Shown: one piece after another, positions 7,877 through 17,387 of the stretch
Layout: each line of letters begins with the position of its first letter
How positions within the stretch are numbered: position 1 is the stretch's first letter
Origin: Ferruginibacter sp.
Lineage (GTDB): Bacteria; Bacteroidota; Bacteroidia; Chitinophagales; Chitinophagaceae
Length of the DNA: 64,000 nt
Direction of reading: 5' to 3'
Assembly: GCA_017983695.1 (NCBI GenBank)
Contig: JAGOAX010000004.1
Coordinates: 212,538 to 276,537 of the forward strand
Notes under the pieces: generated by a model
Databases searched by the model: none
Told to the model about the DNA's origin: nothing
The model's input: only the letters and a program-made list of their open reading frames with translations
Position numbers and translations under genes: made by a program

Positions 7877-9019
7877 ATGAAATTGATAAAAGCCTCCCTG
7901 CTTATTGGCGCCTGTTTAGTAGTTGTACAAAGCAGCACCGCACAAAAACTGGCCGCTAAAAAACAAGTTCTTCAAACCATTACACTGGCCAATAAATATT
8001 TTATGGATAAGTGGCCCGACCCGGGCAAACCTATTTATGTACCCAGCCGCAGCCGCACCTGGCCCAGCCATATATGGACAAGGGCCGTGTACTACGAAGG
8101 CCTGATGGCATTATACAGTGTAGATAAAAAGAAAACCTATTACGATTATGCCGTGGACTGGGGCACCAAACACCAATGGAATTTACGTGACGGCACCAAA
8201 ACCCGTAACGGCGATAACCAGGCCTGCGGCCAAACTTATATCGACCTGTATTTGATCGATAAAAAACCAGAACGGATTGACAGTATTAAAGCATCGATTG
8301 ATAAAATGATGGCCAGCCAAAAGATAGACGACTGGCATTGGGTGGATGCCATACAAATGGCCATGCCGGTATTTGCGAAGCTTGGGGTAATGTATAAAGA
8401 CACGAATTATTTTCACCGCATGTATGAAATGTATGCCTACACCAAATACAAACATGGCGATAAGGGTTTGTACAATGCCGCCGAAGGTTTGTGGTGGCGG
8501 GATAAAGATTTTGATCCACCCTACAAAGAACCCAATGGCGAAGATTGTTACTGGAGCCGTGGCAATGGCTGGGTGGTGGCGGCATTGGTACGCATATTAA
8601 ATACCATTCCTAAAAACGAAGCCCACCGTGCAGAATATTTAGCTGATTATAAAGCGATGATGGCGGCATTAATTCCTATTCAGCGTACTGATGGTTACTG
8701 GAATGCCAGCCTGCACGACAGTACCAATTTTGGTGGTAAAGAATTAACGGGCACCAGTTTATTTGTTTATGGTATGGCCTGGGGCATCAACAATAAAATA
8801 CTGAATAAAAAAACTTACCTGCCCATTGTTACCAAAGCTTGGAATGCAATGGCAAAAGAAAGTGTACATACAAACGGATTTTTAGGATGGGTGCAGGGCA
8901 CAGGTAAAGAACCCAAAGAATCGCAACCCGTTACTTACGACAGGGAACCGGATTTTGAGGATTTTGGATTGGGGTGTTTTTTGTTGGCAGGGAGTGAGGT
9001 GTATAAGATTAAGCGATAG
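7877..9019 (+). CDS. GH105 unsaturated rhamnogalacturonyl/glucuronyl hydrolase
   Basis: A 380-residue exported enzyme (signal peptide to ~residue 23, SSTAQ). GH105 enzymes hydrolyse the 4,5-unsaturated uronic acid left at the non-reducing end by polysaccharide lyases. Family hallmarks are visible: NGDNQACGQTY (111-121), the catalytic-type motif WHWVDAIQM with Asp157, WSRGNGW (226-232), and the C-terminal ExxDFGLGCFLLAGSEVY pattern. Length is typical. It is the first gene of the carbohydrate cluster but is cut off from the next gene by ~700 bases of repeats, so it may be its own transcript. Rhamnogalacturonan versus ulvan-type unsaturated glucuronate cannot be decided from sequence. Confidence 0.9.
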   Translation: MKLIKASLLIGACLVVVQSSTAQKLAAKKQVLQTITLANKYFMDKWPDPGKPIYVPSRSRTWPSHIWTRAVYYEGLMALYSVDKKKTYYDYAVDWGTKHQWNLRDGTKTRNGDNQACGQTYIDLYLIDKKPERIDSIKASIDKMMASQKIDDWHWVDAIQMAMPVFAKLGVMYKDTNYFHRMYEMYAYTKYKHGDKGLYNAAEGLWWRDKDFDPPYKEPNGEDCYWSRGNGWVVAALVRILNTIPKNEAHRAEYLADYKAMMAALIPIQRTDGYWNASLHDSTNFGGKELTGTSLFVYGMAWGINNKILNKKTYLPIVTKAWNAMAKESVHTNGFLGWVQGTGKEPKESQPVTYDREPDFEDFGLGCFLLAGSEVYKIKR

Positions 9020-9023
9020 GAGG

Positions 9024-9620
9024 TTGCTGCTACGCTGCAAGGGATTTGCCACTGAAACACAGAAGCACTGAAAGAAAGAATGTTTTATTCTGTGTATTCA
9101 GTGCCTCAGTGGCAATAAAAATTCACGTAGCGGATTAAAAAAGTATGCTGCTACGCAGCAAGGGATTTGCCACAATAGCGCCAGGGCACTAAGGTTAATG
9201 CTACGCAACGAAAAAAACTAGCCGGGAAGAAGGGAAGACGGTATGATTTTAAAATCGACTTACCGCCTTACCGGCAAAACAATTCACGAAGTGGATTTAA
9301 AAGATATGCTGCTTCGCAGCAAAGTTTTTGCCACTATAGCGCCAGGGCACTAAGGTTATTGCTACGCAACAAAAAAACTAGCCGGGAAGAAGGGAAGACG
9401 GTATGATTTTAAAATCGACTTACCGCCTTACCGGCAAAACAATTCACGAAGTGGATTTAAAAGATATGCTGCTTCGCAGCAAAGTTTTTGCCACAATAGC
9501 GCCAGGGCATTAAGGTTACTGCTACGCAACAAAAAAAACTAGCCGGGAAGAAGGGAAGACGGTATGATTTTAAAATCGACTTACCGCCTTACCGGCAAAA
9601 CAATTCACGAAGTGAATAAA
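9024..9620. repeat. ~160-bp tandem repeat, three full copies plus a partial, in the gap between GH105 and GH2
   Basis: The landmark CTAGCCGGGAAGAAGGGAAG starts at 9218, 9378 and 9539 (spacing 160 and 161). Each unit holds a GCTGCTTCGCAGC-type palindrome, a TTGCCACAATAGCGCCAGGG block, and a GACGGTATGATTTTAAAATC block with a matching ACCGCCTTACCGG. A divergent partial unit at 9024-9120 contains an inverted repeat (TTGCCACTGA near 9050 with TCAGTGGCAA near 9105). There is no coding potential of note. Confidence 0.85.
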
Positions 9621-9715
9621 AACGAAGTTTTCCTTTGAGCCTTAGTACCTTTTTGTCCAATATTTTTTTAAGTATCAAAAAACTCTAAGTTTAAAGAAGT
9701 TTTCAAAATATTATA

Positions 9716-12679
9716 ATGATCAAACGTTTTTATATACTTTTTTCCCTGGTCTCTTTTCTTCAATTAGCAAATGCTCAGCGGCAGAAATATAATTTCAACA
9801 GCAACTGGAAAGTATTAATCGGCGATGACTCCACCGCCATCAACAACAATTACAACGATGCCGGCTGGAAAAACGTAACCCTCCCATACGCCTGGAACGA
9901 AGACGATGCATTTAAAAAAGATATTGTAAACCTACGCACCGGCATTGCCTGGTACCGCAAGCATTTCAACATTCCTGCAACAGCACAGGGACAAAAAGTT
10001 TTTGTGGAATTTGAAGGCATAAGGCAGGCAGGAGATTTTTATGTAAACGGAAAATTTATTGGCAACCACGAAAATGGTGTAATGGCTTTTGGTTTTGATA
10101 TTACTGAAGCAGTAAATTTTGGCAGCACAGAAAACATAATTGCAGTACGCATTGATAACAGCTGGGATTACAGGGAAAAAGCTACCAATACTAAATACCA
10201 ATGGGAGGATAAAAATTTTAATGCCAACTATGGCGGCATCAGTAAAAATGTTTACCTGCACGTTACGCCAAAAATTTATCAAACCTTACCCATCTACAGC
10301 AACCTTAAAACAACAGGTGTGTATGTGTATGCCGATAATTATAACATTAAAGCAAGATCGGCCACGATACACACCGAAAGCGAAATAAAAAACGAAAGCA
10401 ATGCCACACAAGATGTTACTTACCAGGTAAGCATAACAGACAAAGACGGCAGGCTGGTAAAAATATTTACCGGCGACAAAGTAACCATTGCACCGGGACA
10501 GATACAAATGGTAAAAGCTGCTGCGCCTGTTACCGGGTTAAATTTCTGGAGCTGGGGTTATGGTTATTTATACAATGTGCAAACCAATTTACTCATTAAT
10601 AATAAAGTTGTTGATGTGGTAAGCACCACAACGGGTTTTAGAAAAACGGAATTTAAAGATGGTATGATTTATTTAAACGACCGTGTAATAATGGTGCATG
10701 GCTATGCACAAAGAACAAGTAACGAATGGCCGGCAATTGGCTTAAGTGTGCCGCCATGGTTAAGTGATTACAGCAATGGATTGATGGTGGAAAGCGGCGG
10801 CAATTTAGTGAGATGGATGCATATTACCCCATGGAAACAGGATATTGAAAGCTGCGACCGTGTAGGTTTATTGCAGGCTATGCAGGCAGGCGATGCAGAA
10901 AAAGATGTGGAAGGTGTGAGATGGGAACAGCGTAAAGCTGTAATGAGAGATGCCATCATTTACAACCGCAATAATCCCAGCATTATTTTTTACGAGTGTG
11001 GTAACGAAAGCATCAGCGAAAAACATATGCAGGAGATGAAAGACATCCGCAATGGATACGATGCCAATGGTGGCCGTGCCATTGGCAGCAGGGAAATGCT
11101 GGATAGTAAGGTTGCAGAGTATGGCGGCGAAATGTTGTACACCAACAAAAGCGCTAACATTCCAATGTGGGCTATGGAATATAGCCGTGACGAAGGGTCG
11201 AGAAAATATTGGGATGAGTTTACTCCTCCATACCATAAAGATGGTGCAGGGCCATTGCATAACGGGCAACCTGCTGCAGCTTACAACCGCAATATGGAAA
11301 GCCATGCAGTGGAAAATGTAAAACGCTGGTTCGAATTCTGGAACGAAAGGCCGGGTACCGGGAAAAGAGTAAGTGCCGGTGGTGTAAATATTGTATGGAG
11401 CGAAACCAATACGCATCACCGCGGCGAAGAGAATTACCGCAGAAGCGGCGAAGTGGATGCATTAAGGATAAAGAAAGAAAATTTTTATGCCCACGAAGTA
11501 ATGTGGGATGGATGGGTAAACCCTGAAAGGCAGCATATTCATATTGTAGGGCATTGGAATTATGCACCGGGAGTAAAAAAAGATATCTATGTTATTTCCA
11601 CTGCCGAAAAAGTGGAATTAAAAGTGAATGGTGTATCGCAGGGTTTTGGTACAAAGAGCGATGGCTTTTTATTTACGTTTAAAAATATTGAGTGGAAGCC
11701 CGGCAGCATCAGCGCTAAAGGTTACACAGCAAATAATAAAGTTATTTGTGCCGATCAGTTAATTACCGTTGGGGCGCCGGTGGCTTTACGCTTAACCAAT
11801 ATTAAACGACCTGTTGATTTTACTGCTAATGGCCACGACCTTGCTTTAATAGAAGTGGAAGTAATTGATGCCAAAGGCAATCGTTGCCCTACTGCATTAA
11901 ACATGATCAATTATACACTTGATGGCCCTGCGGAATGGCGTGGTGGTATGGCCATGGGGCCGGGCAATTATGTTTTAGAAAAAAGTTTTCCGGTAGAAGG
12001 TGGAGTGAACCGTTTTTTGATCCGGTTTACAAATACAGCAGGCAAGGTAACCATTACAGCAAAAGCTGATGGATTAAAAAGCGCTGAAGTATTTTTATAT
12101 TCACAGTCATTTGTAACAGAAAATGGGTTATCGAAAATATTACCAGCTGCAGGTTTACCCTCGGTTTTAAAAAGAGGGCCAACACCAGCAACGCCGTCTT
12201 ACACTATGTTGCGCAAACCTGTTGCCATTATAAATGCTACAGCAGGCGCACATGCCGACAGTGCTTTTGCCAGCTACGACGATAATGAATTAAGCGAATG
12301 GGTGAATGATGGTAAATTAAATACGGCATGGGTTGAGTACGACCTGGAAAAAACTGCTACAGTAAGTGAGATAACTTTAAAGCTGAATAATTTCCGTTCA
12401 AGAATTTATCCTTTACTGATTACCATCGATGGTAAAGAATTGTTTAAAGGCAGTACACAAACATCGCTGGGTTATTACACTATAAAATGTACAGCACAGC
12501 AGGGGAAAAAACTGCGTATTCAATTAGCTGACGTGTCGCAAAGCAAAGCCACAGATGCAGGTGTGGAAGTGAATGGTAAAAAACTGGATGATGGTGTTGC
12601 AAGAAATGATGCCAATGCAAAAGGCACATTAAGTATTATAGAAGTGGAAGTATATGAAGCGGTGGGAAATGAAAAATAA
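9716..12679 (+). CDS. GH2 exo-glycosidase with DUF4982-like and C-terminal sandwich domains
   Basis: A 987-residue exported enzyme (signal peptide ending NAQ at residue 21). The order is N-terminal sugar-binding sandwich (~25-190), immunoglobulin-like domain, TIM barrel (~310-600), a DUF4982-type module (WNYAPGVKKDIYV onward) and a C-terminal discoidin-like region. The acid/base candidate is Glu431 in YECGNES; the nucleophile candidate is Glu488 in WAMEYSR. GH2 members here are usually beta-galactosidases or beta-glucuronidases; the ECGNES context differs from the common WSLGNE, so I do not assign the sugar. It begins a run of close genes after a repeat array and is followed by a 98-base gap. 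Confidence 0.85.
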   Translation: MIKRFYILFSLVSFLQLANAQRQKYNFNSNWKVLIGDDSTAINNNYNDAGWKNVTLPYAWNEDDAFKKDIVNLRTGIAWYRKHFNIPATAQGQKVFVEFEGIRQAGDFYVNGKFIGNHENGVMAFGFDITEAVNFGSTENIIAVRIDNSWDYREKATNTKYQWEDKNFNANYGGISKNVYLHVTPKIYQTLPIYSNLKTTGVYVYADNYNIKARSATIHTESEIKNESNATQDVTYQVSITDKDGRLVKIFTGDKVTIAPGQIQMVKAAAPVTGLNFWSWGYGYLYNVQTNLLINNKVVDVVSTTTGFRKTEFKDGMIYLNDRVIMVHGYAQRTSNEWPAIGLSVPPWLSDYSNGLMVESGGNLVRWMHITPWKQDIESCDRVGLLQAMQAGDAEKDVEGVRWEQRKAVMRDAIIYNRNNPSIIFYECGNESISEKHMQEMKDIRNGYDANGGRAIGSREMLDSKVAEYGGEMLYTNKSANIPMWAMEYSRDEGSRKYWDEFTPPYHKDGAGPLHNGQPAAAYNRNMESHAVENVKRWFEFWNERPGTGKRVSAGGVNIVWSETNTHHRGEENYRRSGEVDALRIKKENFYAHEVMWDGWVNPERQHIHIVGHWNYAPGVKKDIYVISTAEKVELKVNGVSQGFGTKSDGFLFTFKNIEWKPGSISAKGYTANNKVICADQLITVGAPVALRLTNIKRPVDFTANGHDLALIEVEVIDAKGNRCPTALNMINYTLDGPAEWRGGMAMGPGNYVLEKSFPVEGGVNRFLIRFTNTAGKVTITAKADGLKSAEVFLYSQSFVTENGLSKILPAAGLPSVLKRGPTPATPSYTMLRKPVAIINATAGAHADSAFASYDDNELSEWVNDGKLNTAWVEYDLEKTATVSEITLKLNNFRSRIYPLLITIDGKELFKGSTQTSLGYYTIKCTAQQGKKLRIQLADVSQSKATDAGVEVNGKKLDDGVARNDANAKGTLSIIEVEVYEAVGNEK

Positions 12680-12777
12680 TTTAACAGGTACTATTAATAC
12701 GATGCTGCTTTAATAATAATATCTTGTGATTACTAAATGCTGTTACGTTAAAGATTGAAACTGCAAAGGGCTGCTAT

Positions 12778-14223
12778 ATGAAATTACTGAAATGCCTGTT
12801 TTTTTTACTAAGCCTTTGTGCAGTAAAAGGGTACGCACAAAATACCATTAAGCTGGATTATACCCGGCAAAATACTTTTGTAAACAGTGCTGATAAGATT
12901 GAAATGGCGGCCAATATTGGAGGCACCCATCATTTACTGAGTTTTACAAATACTGAGGATCCTGTAATTTATATATTCGATGATGCGCTTGCATTTAAGC
13001 AAAAGATCAGCATCCCATTTAAATTTGAAGAAAGATCGGAAGTGCGGATAACTCCCTTTGCTGATTTTTATTTTCTCTGCATCCGTCCGCCTTACACATC
13101 AAAATATTTTTTCTGGAAAATTGATGCCAAAGGGAATGTTACAGATATGTCGGCAGCATTTGAAAAACTGTTGCGTACGCAATCGCAAAATATCAAACTG
13201 GGCTTTCAATTGATAGTAAAGGAAAATCTATTGTACATGGTGTACCATACCGCTCTTGATAATATTGAAAAAAGAACACTGGTAATTGTACAGGCCGATA
13301 GTCTTTTAAATATCAACTTCAGCCATAAAGTGGCGTATGATTTTAAACAGGACGAAGAAAAACTGGAGCAGGAGATATTAGTATTGGGAAAATACCTGCT
13401 GGTGTTAAAAACTTTACGCAGCAGTACGGCACTGGAAATAATGAAAGTAAATCTAGCCACCGGTTATACCATAAGAAATACTTTTTACAGCTCGGGCTAT
13501 TTATACAGCCAATCAACAATCGGGCTTAGTAATTCAGATTCTGCCATTACCCTAACTTCATTACTGGCACCGCCGGATGCTACTTCCTTAAAGCGTTTTG
13601 TATTTGTAAGCCGCTTAAATAAAATACTGGTGGAGGAAGTGCCTTTTTCAATTTTAAGATCACAATTCGAAAAAAATACGAACACCAATTTTTTATTGGT
13701 TAAGCAGTCGGGTAAATGGGTAAGGATAGCGGCCGGCTTTTGGCAGCGGACCTATCCTGCAGATGAAAATATTTCCTTGTACAGGGATTATATAATACCC
13801 GATTCCAGTAACAATTACAGCACTTCACCTCTACCTGCAAGAAAAGATCCATACCGGTCTTCTTATATAGACTATGGTGATGTTGGTGTCCGGTTTTCCT
13901 TACTCGATAAAGATTTTAAGATCGTAAATGAACGGCATGTATCTAATACTAAAAACGCTTACACCATCAGGCCGGGGCAGTTTACCAGGTTTGGTTTTAA
14001 TAATATGGAATACATGCTGGTAGGCCAGCGGTTTTATAATAAAGTAAATGGCTTGCTGCTGGTAAATGCTGATGCTACCGGTCAGCTTATTTATACCGAT
14101 GTAAGGGTACATGACAGGAATGAGTATTTATTACAGAAGCTGCAGGTGGTTCCGCACAAAGGCGTTATTATGCCTTACATTCGCAAGCATGAGGCAGGGC
14201 TGGTAAAGATCACTATTGAATAA
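12778..14223 (+). CDS. Secreted protein of unknown function
   Basis: A 481-residue exported protein with a signal peptide (CAVKGYAQ, residue ~21). The mature part is rich in beta-strands with alternating hydrophobic patterns and no recognised catalytic motif; a propeller-like fold is possible. It sits 98 bases after the GH2 and 21 bases before the sulfatase, in the same direction, so it is probably co-transcribed. Its size, signal peptide and strand-rich make-up resemble the secreted unknown at 40503-41987, but I see no clear alignment. It could be a cell-surface glycan-binding protein or simply an unrelated passenger. Confidence 0.7.
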   Translation: MKLLKCLFFLLSLCAVKGYAQNTIKLDYTRQNTFVNSADKIEMAANIGGTHHLLSFTNTEDPVIYIFDDALAFKQKISIPFKFEERSEVRITPFADFYFLCIRPPYTSKYFFWKIDAKGNVTDMSAAFEKLLRTQSQNIKLGFQLIVKENLLYMVYHTALDNIEKRTLVIVQADSLLNINFSHKVAYDFKQDEEKLEQEILVLGKYLLVLKTLRSSTALEIMKVNLATGYTIRNTFYSSGYLYSQSTIGLSNSDSAITLTSLLAPPDATSLKRFVFVSRLNKILVEEVPFSILRSQFEKNTNTNFLLVKQSGKWVRIAAGFWQRTYPADENISLYRDYIIPDSSNNYSTSPLPARKDPYRSSYIDYGDVGVRFSLLDKDFKIVNERHVSNTKNAYTIRPGQFTRFGFNNMEYMLVGQRFYNKVNGLLLVNADATGQLIYTDVRVHDRNEYLLQKLQVVPHKGVIMPYIRKHEAGLVKITIE

Positions 14224-14244
14224 AGTGTATTAAAATATTTACAG

Positions 14245-15705
14245 ATGGTTAATTGCTTTAAAAAAGAAATTACGGCAACAGCAATTTTGTTTTTTTGTTT
14301 TGCTAATGCAGTTGTTGCACAGCGGCCTGCTGTAAAAAAGCAACCCAATATTATTTTTATTTTTGCAGATGATCTGGGCTATGCAGATATTGGTTGTTAT
14401 GGCCAGCAAAAAATTGAAACGCCTAATATTGATAAACTGGCAAAACAAGGTATAAAGTTTACACAGTTTTATTCTTCCTCTACAGTATGCGGCCCGGCAC
14501 GCTGCAGTTTTTTTACCGGCCTGCACACAGGTCATACGGTTATTCGTGGCAATAAACCATTTGCTCCGGAGGGGCAAACACCGTTGCCCGATTCTGTAAT
14601 TACATTGGCAAATTTGTTACAGCAAAGTGGTTATGCCACCGCTGCATTTGGTAAATGGGGGCTGGGTTTTAATCAAAACAGTGGCGACCCAAACAAAAAA
14701 GGCTTCGATATTTTTTATGGCTACAATTGCCAAAGCCTGGCACATGATTATTATCCGCCGTATTTATGGAACAATCATACAAAAGTTGATTTGTCAATTA
14801 ATAAAACCTATGACTCTGTTTATTCTGCATCGCTTATTCAGCAAAATGCAATAGACTATATTAAACATGCAGGCAGCAAACCATTTTTTATGTACCTGCC
14901 TTATACCTTACCACATGGCGATGTTATTGGGCCACACGACAGTTTGTATAAGTATTACACAGCAAAATTTAATGAAACAGCTTTAACAGGCAATAAATTA
15001 AAAACGAGAGAGCATAATATAAAGCCAGAAGCCCTGCCTCATGCACAATATGCTGCAATGGTTGCACGGCTGGATATGTATGTGGGAGAAATTATTAAAA
15101 CACTGGCGGATAAAAATTTATTAGAAAATACACTGGTGATTTTTACAAGCGATAATGGCCCACACAAAGAAAATGGCGGCGACCCGGAATTTTTTAATAA
15201 TACCGGCATTTACCGCGGCATAAAAAGAGATCTTTACGAAGGCGGTATCAGGGTTCCGTTTATTGCATACTGGAAAGGAAAGATACAACCGGGGGTAACA
15301 GATCAATGGTTGGCTTTATGGGATATGTATCCTACTTTTCAAAACATTGCCGGTATACCGCTTACAAAAAACATTGATGGCATTTCTATTTTACCTACCC
15401 TTTTAAAAAAAGGTAAGCAGGTACAGCATGATTATTTGTATTGGGAATTTCATGAAAATAATGGACGTCAGGCCATACGCTGGAAAAACTGGAAGTACAT
15501 TAAACTGAATGTAAATAAAGCGGATAAAATTGTTGCGGAATTGTATGACCTAGCTGCGGATCCTTCAGAAAAAAATAATGTAGCCGGTAAATTTCCTGCT
15601 GTGGTTAAAAAACTGGATGCGATGATGAATTCCGCTCACAAGCCCGGTAAAGACTGGCCCCTGTTGCCGGCTGAGCTGAAAGGAGCCGAAATGGTTAATG
15701 ATTAA
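14245..15705 (+). CDS. Type I (S1 family) sulfatase
   Basis: A 486-residue exported sulfatase (signal peptide to VVAQ, ~residue 26). The active-site signature is C-x-P-x-R at Cys82 (VCGPARCSFFTG); this Cys is converted to formylglycine in active enzymes. Metal ligands are visible in FIFADDLGYADIG (Asp42, Asp43), FGKWGLG, and FTSDNGPH with its downstream Asp-Asn. S1 enzymes remove sulfate esters from sugars; the sugar cannot be read from sequence. It is the only sulfatase in the window and no formylglycine-generating enzyme is nearby, so the maturase must be elsewhere. Its presence points to a substrate that can carry sulfate. Confidence 0.92.
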   Translation: MVNCFKKEITATAILFFCFANAVVAQRPAVKKQPNIIFIFADDLGYADIGCYGQQKIETPNIDKLAKQGIKFTQFYSSSTVCGPARCSFFTGLHTGHTVIRGNKPFAPEGQTPLPDSVITLANLLQQSGYATAAFGKWGLGFNQNSGDPNKKGFDIFYGYNCQSLAHDYYPPYLWNNHTKVDLSINKTYDSVYSASLIQQNAIDYIKHAGSKPFFMYLPYTLPHGDVIGPHDSLYKYYTAKFNETALTGNKLKTREHNIKPEALPHAQYAAMVARLDMYVGEIIKTLADKNLLENTLVIFTSDNGPHKENGGDPEFFNNTGIYRGIKRDLYEGGIRVPFIAYWKGKIQPGVTDQWLALWDMYPTFQNIAGIPLTKNIDGISILPTLLKKGKQVQHDYLYWEFHENNGRQAIRWKNWKYIKLNVNKADKIVAELYDLAADPSEKNNVAGKFPAVVKKLDAMMNSAHKPGKDWPLLPAELKGAEMVND

Positions 15706-15806
15706 ACATGTAACTACAGGATGGCTGGAAAGGGTTAATAAAATAAGTTGTGTTGCTATTCTTCACCTCCTTAATAACGATTGTTAATCATTCAAAAACA
15801 GTAACA

Positions 15807-17045
15807 ATGAAATTTTTAGTAGCAGGATTGCTTTTTGCAACCCTAAGCATTCATGTAAATGCTCAGGAGGTTTTAGAAACAGGCGGCAAAAAAATGCCCG
15901 ATGAATGGATCGATAAAGATACTCACCACAAAATAGTAAGGCTGACCAGGAAGGAAGGCAGCAATTACAGTTTCTATTTCCACAACAATCCCTTTGTAGG
16001 TAACAAAATGGTTTTCTATAACACGGCTCCACAAAAACAGGAAGAGCAGGCCGCCAAAGTAGAGATCAGTAACACCAGTGCCAGGAACCGGCAGATTTAT
16101 ATGGTGGATTTAAAAACACTGGCAATTGAACAACTCACCAATCATAAAACTGCAATGAATGGCGAAATTGTTTCTGCTAAAACCAATCAAATATTTTTCC
16201 AGGTAAAAGACAGTGTTTTTTGTGTAGATATAAAAACAAAAAAAGAAACACTGGTATATGTTTTTCCGGATGATTTTAAAGCCAGTATAACTGCTGTTAA
16301 TGCTGATGGTACATTGCTGGGTGGCGCAAAAAGCAGCGATGAAGAAAAAGAGTTGTTTAAAAAATACCCGGGCAAGTCCAGCTACTTTAATATTATTTAC
16401 GAAGCAAAGCTGCCCCGTACTTTATTCACCATTGACATAAAAAAGAAGCAACTTAATAAACTGCATACCGATACAGCCTGGTTGAATCATGTACAGTTTT
16501 CGACGGCCGATCCCAACCTGATGATGTTTTGCCACGAAGGGCCATGGCATAAAGTAAACCGTATCTGGACGATTGATGTAATTACCAAAAAGATCACACA
16601 GATTCACAAAAGGATAATGGATATGGAGATTGCGGGGCATGAATGGAGCAGTGATGATGGAAAAATTATCTGGTACGATCTGCAGCAACCAAGAAGTACT
16701 ACATTTTTTATTGAAGGGCATCATCTTGCCACAGGAGAAAAAACAAAATACGAATTGCAAAGGGATGAATGGAGTATTCATTTCAACAGTACAAAAGATA
16801 ATAAACTGTTTTGTGGTGATGGCGGCGACCCCGGCCAGGTGGCAAGGGCAAAAGATGGTATGTGGGTTTATCTGTTTACACCGTCGGGAAATAAATTTAT
16901 CTCTGAAAGATTAGTGAATATGAAAAATCATAAATACAGTTTAGAACCAAACGTACATTTCAGTCCTGATGAAAAGTGGATTATCTTCCGTGCTAATTTT
17001 GAAGGAGAAACAAATGTGTATGCGGTGGAAGTGAAGAAGAGTTAG
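15807..17045 (+). CDS. PL22 oligogalacturonate lyase-like protein
   Basis: 412 residues from the ATG at 15807, which begins a clean signal peptide (FATLSIHVNAQ); an upstream in-frame ATG at 15750 only adds polar residues. The mature protein resembles oligogalacturonate lyases, seven-bladed propellers that cleave short pectin oligomers by beta-elimination with a Mn ion. Family-like motifs are DTHHKIVRLT, YFHNNPF, MFCHEGPWH and AGHEW, supplying the histidines expected for the metal site. Most characterised PL22 enzymes are cytoplasmic or periplasmic; the Sec signal here suggests the periplasm. The stop codon is the first part of a heptamer tandem repeat. Confidence 0.8.
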   Translation: MKFLVAGLLFATLSIHVNAQEVLETGGKKMPDEWIDKDTHHKIVRLTRKEGSNYSFYFHNNPFVGNKMVFYNTAPQKQEEQAAKVEISNTSARNRQIYMVDLKTLAIEQLTNHKTAMNGEIVSAKTNQIFFQVKDSVFCVDIKTKKETLVYVFPDDFKASITAVNADGTLLGGAKSSDEEKELFKKYPGKSSYFNIIYEAKLPRTLFTIDIKKKQLNKLHTDTAWLNHVQFSTADPNLMMFCHEGPWHKVNRIWTIDVITKKITQIHKRIMDMEIAGHEWSSDDGKIIWYDLQQPRSTTFFIEGHHLATGEKTKYELQRDEWSIHFNSTKDNKLFCGDGGDPGQVARAKDGMWVYLFTPSGNKFISERLVNMKNHKYSLEPNVHFSPDEKWIIFRANFEGETNVYAVEVKKS

Positions 17046-17174
17046 ATGTTAGATGTTAGATGTTAGATGTTAGATGTTAGATGTTAGATGTTAGATGTTA
17101 GATGTTAGATGTTAGATGTTAGATGTTAGATGTTAGATGTTAGATGTTAGATGTTAGATGTTAGATGTTAGATG
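17042..17174 (+). repeat. 19-copy heptamer tandem repeat (TTAGATG)
   Basis: TTAGATG is repeated without interruption for 133 bases, exactly 19 units. The array starts inside the last codons of the PL22 gene, whose TAG stop (17043-17045) is part of the first unit. Such arrays change copy number by slippage; because the stop is in the first unit, changes would not alter the protein. Confidence 0.97.
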
Positions 17175-17387
17175 AATATAAAGGCTTCGCAAGTTAAAAG
17201 TTTTGCCCCGAAGGGGCGTAATAATAATAGCCCGGAGTGAAACTCCGGGTAATACAAATAAAAAAATCGATAAGCCCTGTAGGGGCGTAATGTGAATAGC
17301 AAAACATAGTTAAAGTTGAATAAAGATTTAAAAGTTAAAGTGAGAGACACAAGGATGTTGAATAATGTTACTAAAGCCCGTTTCAAA
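17175..17387. repeat. Intergenic cluster of short palindromes
   Basis: GCCCCGAAGGGGC (17205-17217), CCCGGAGTGAAACTCCGGG (17231-17249) and GCCCTGTAGGGGC (17274-17286) are linked by AT-rich spacers ending in AATGTGAATAGC. The same palindrome-plus-GTGAATAGC layout is found at 29167-29311, so this is a dispersed family. It separates the PL22 gene from GH106 and may act on transcript stability or termination. Confidence 0.75.

Noticed and set aside
17042..17174. CRISPR array
   Set aside because: The 7-base unit has no spacers; it is a simple tandem repeat.
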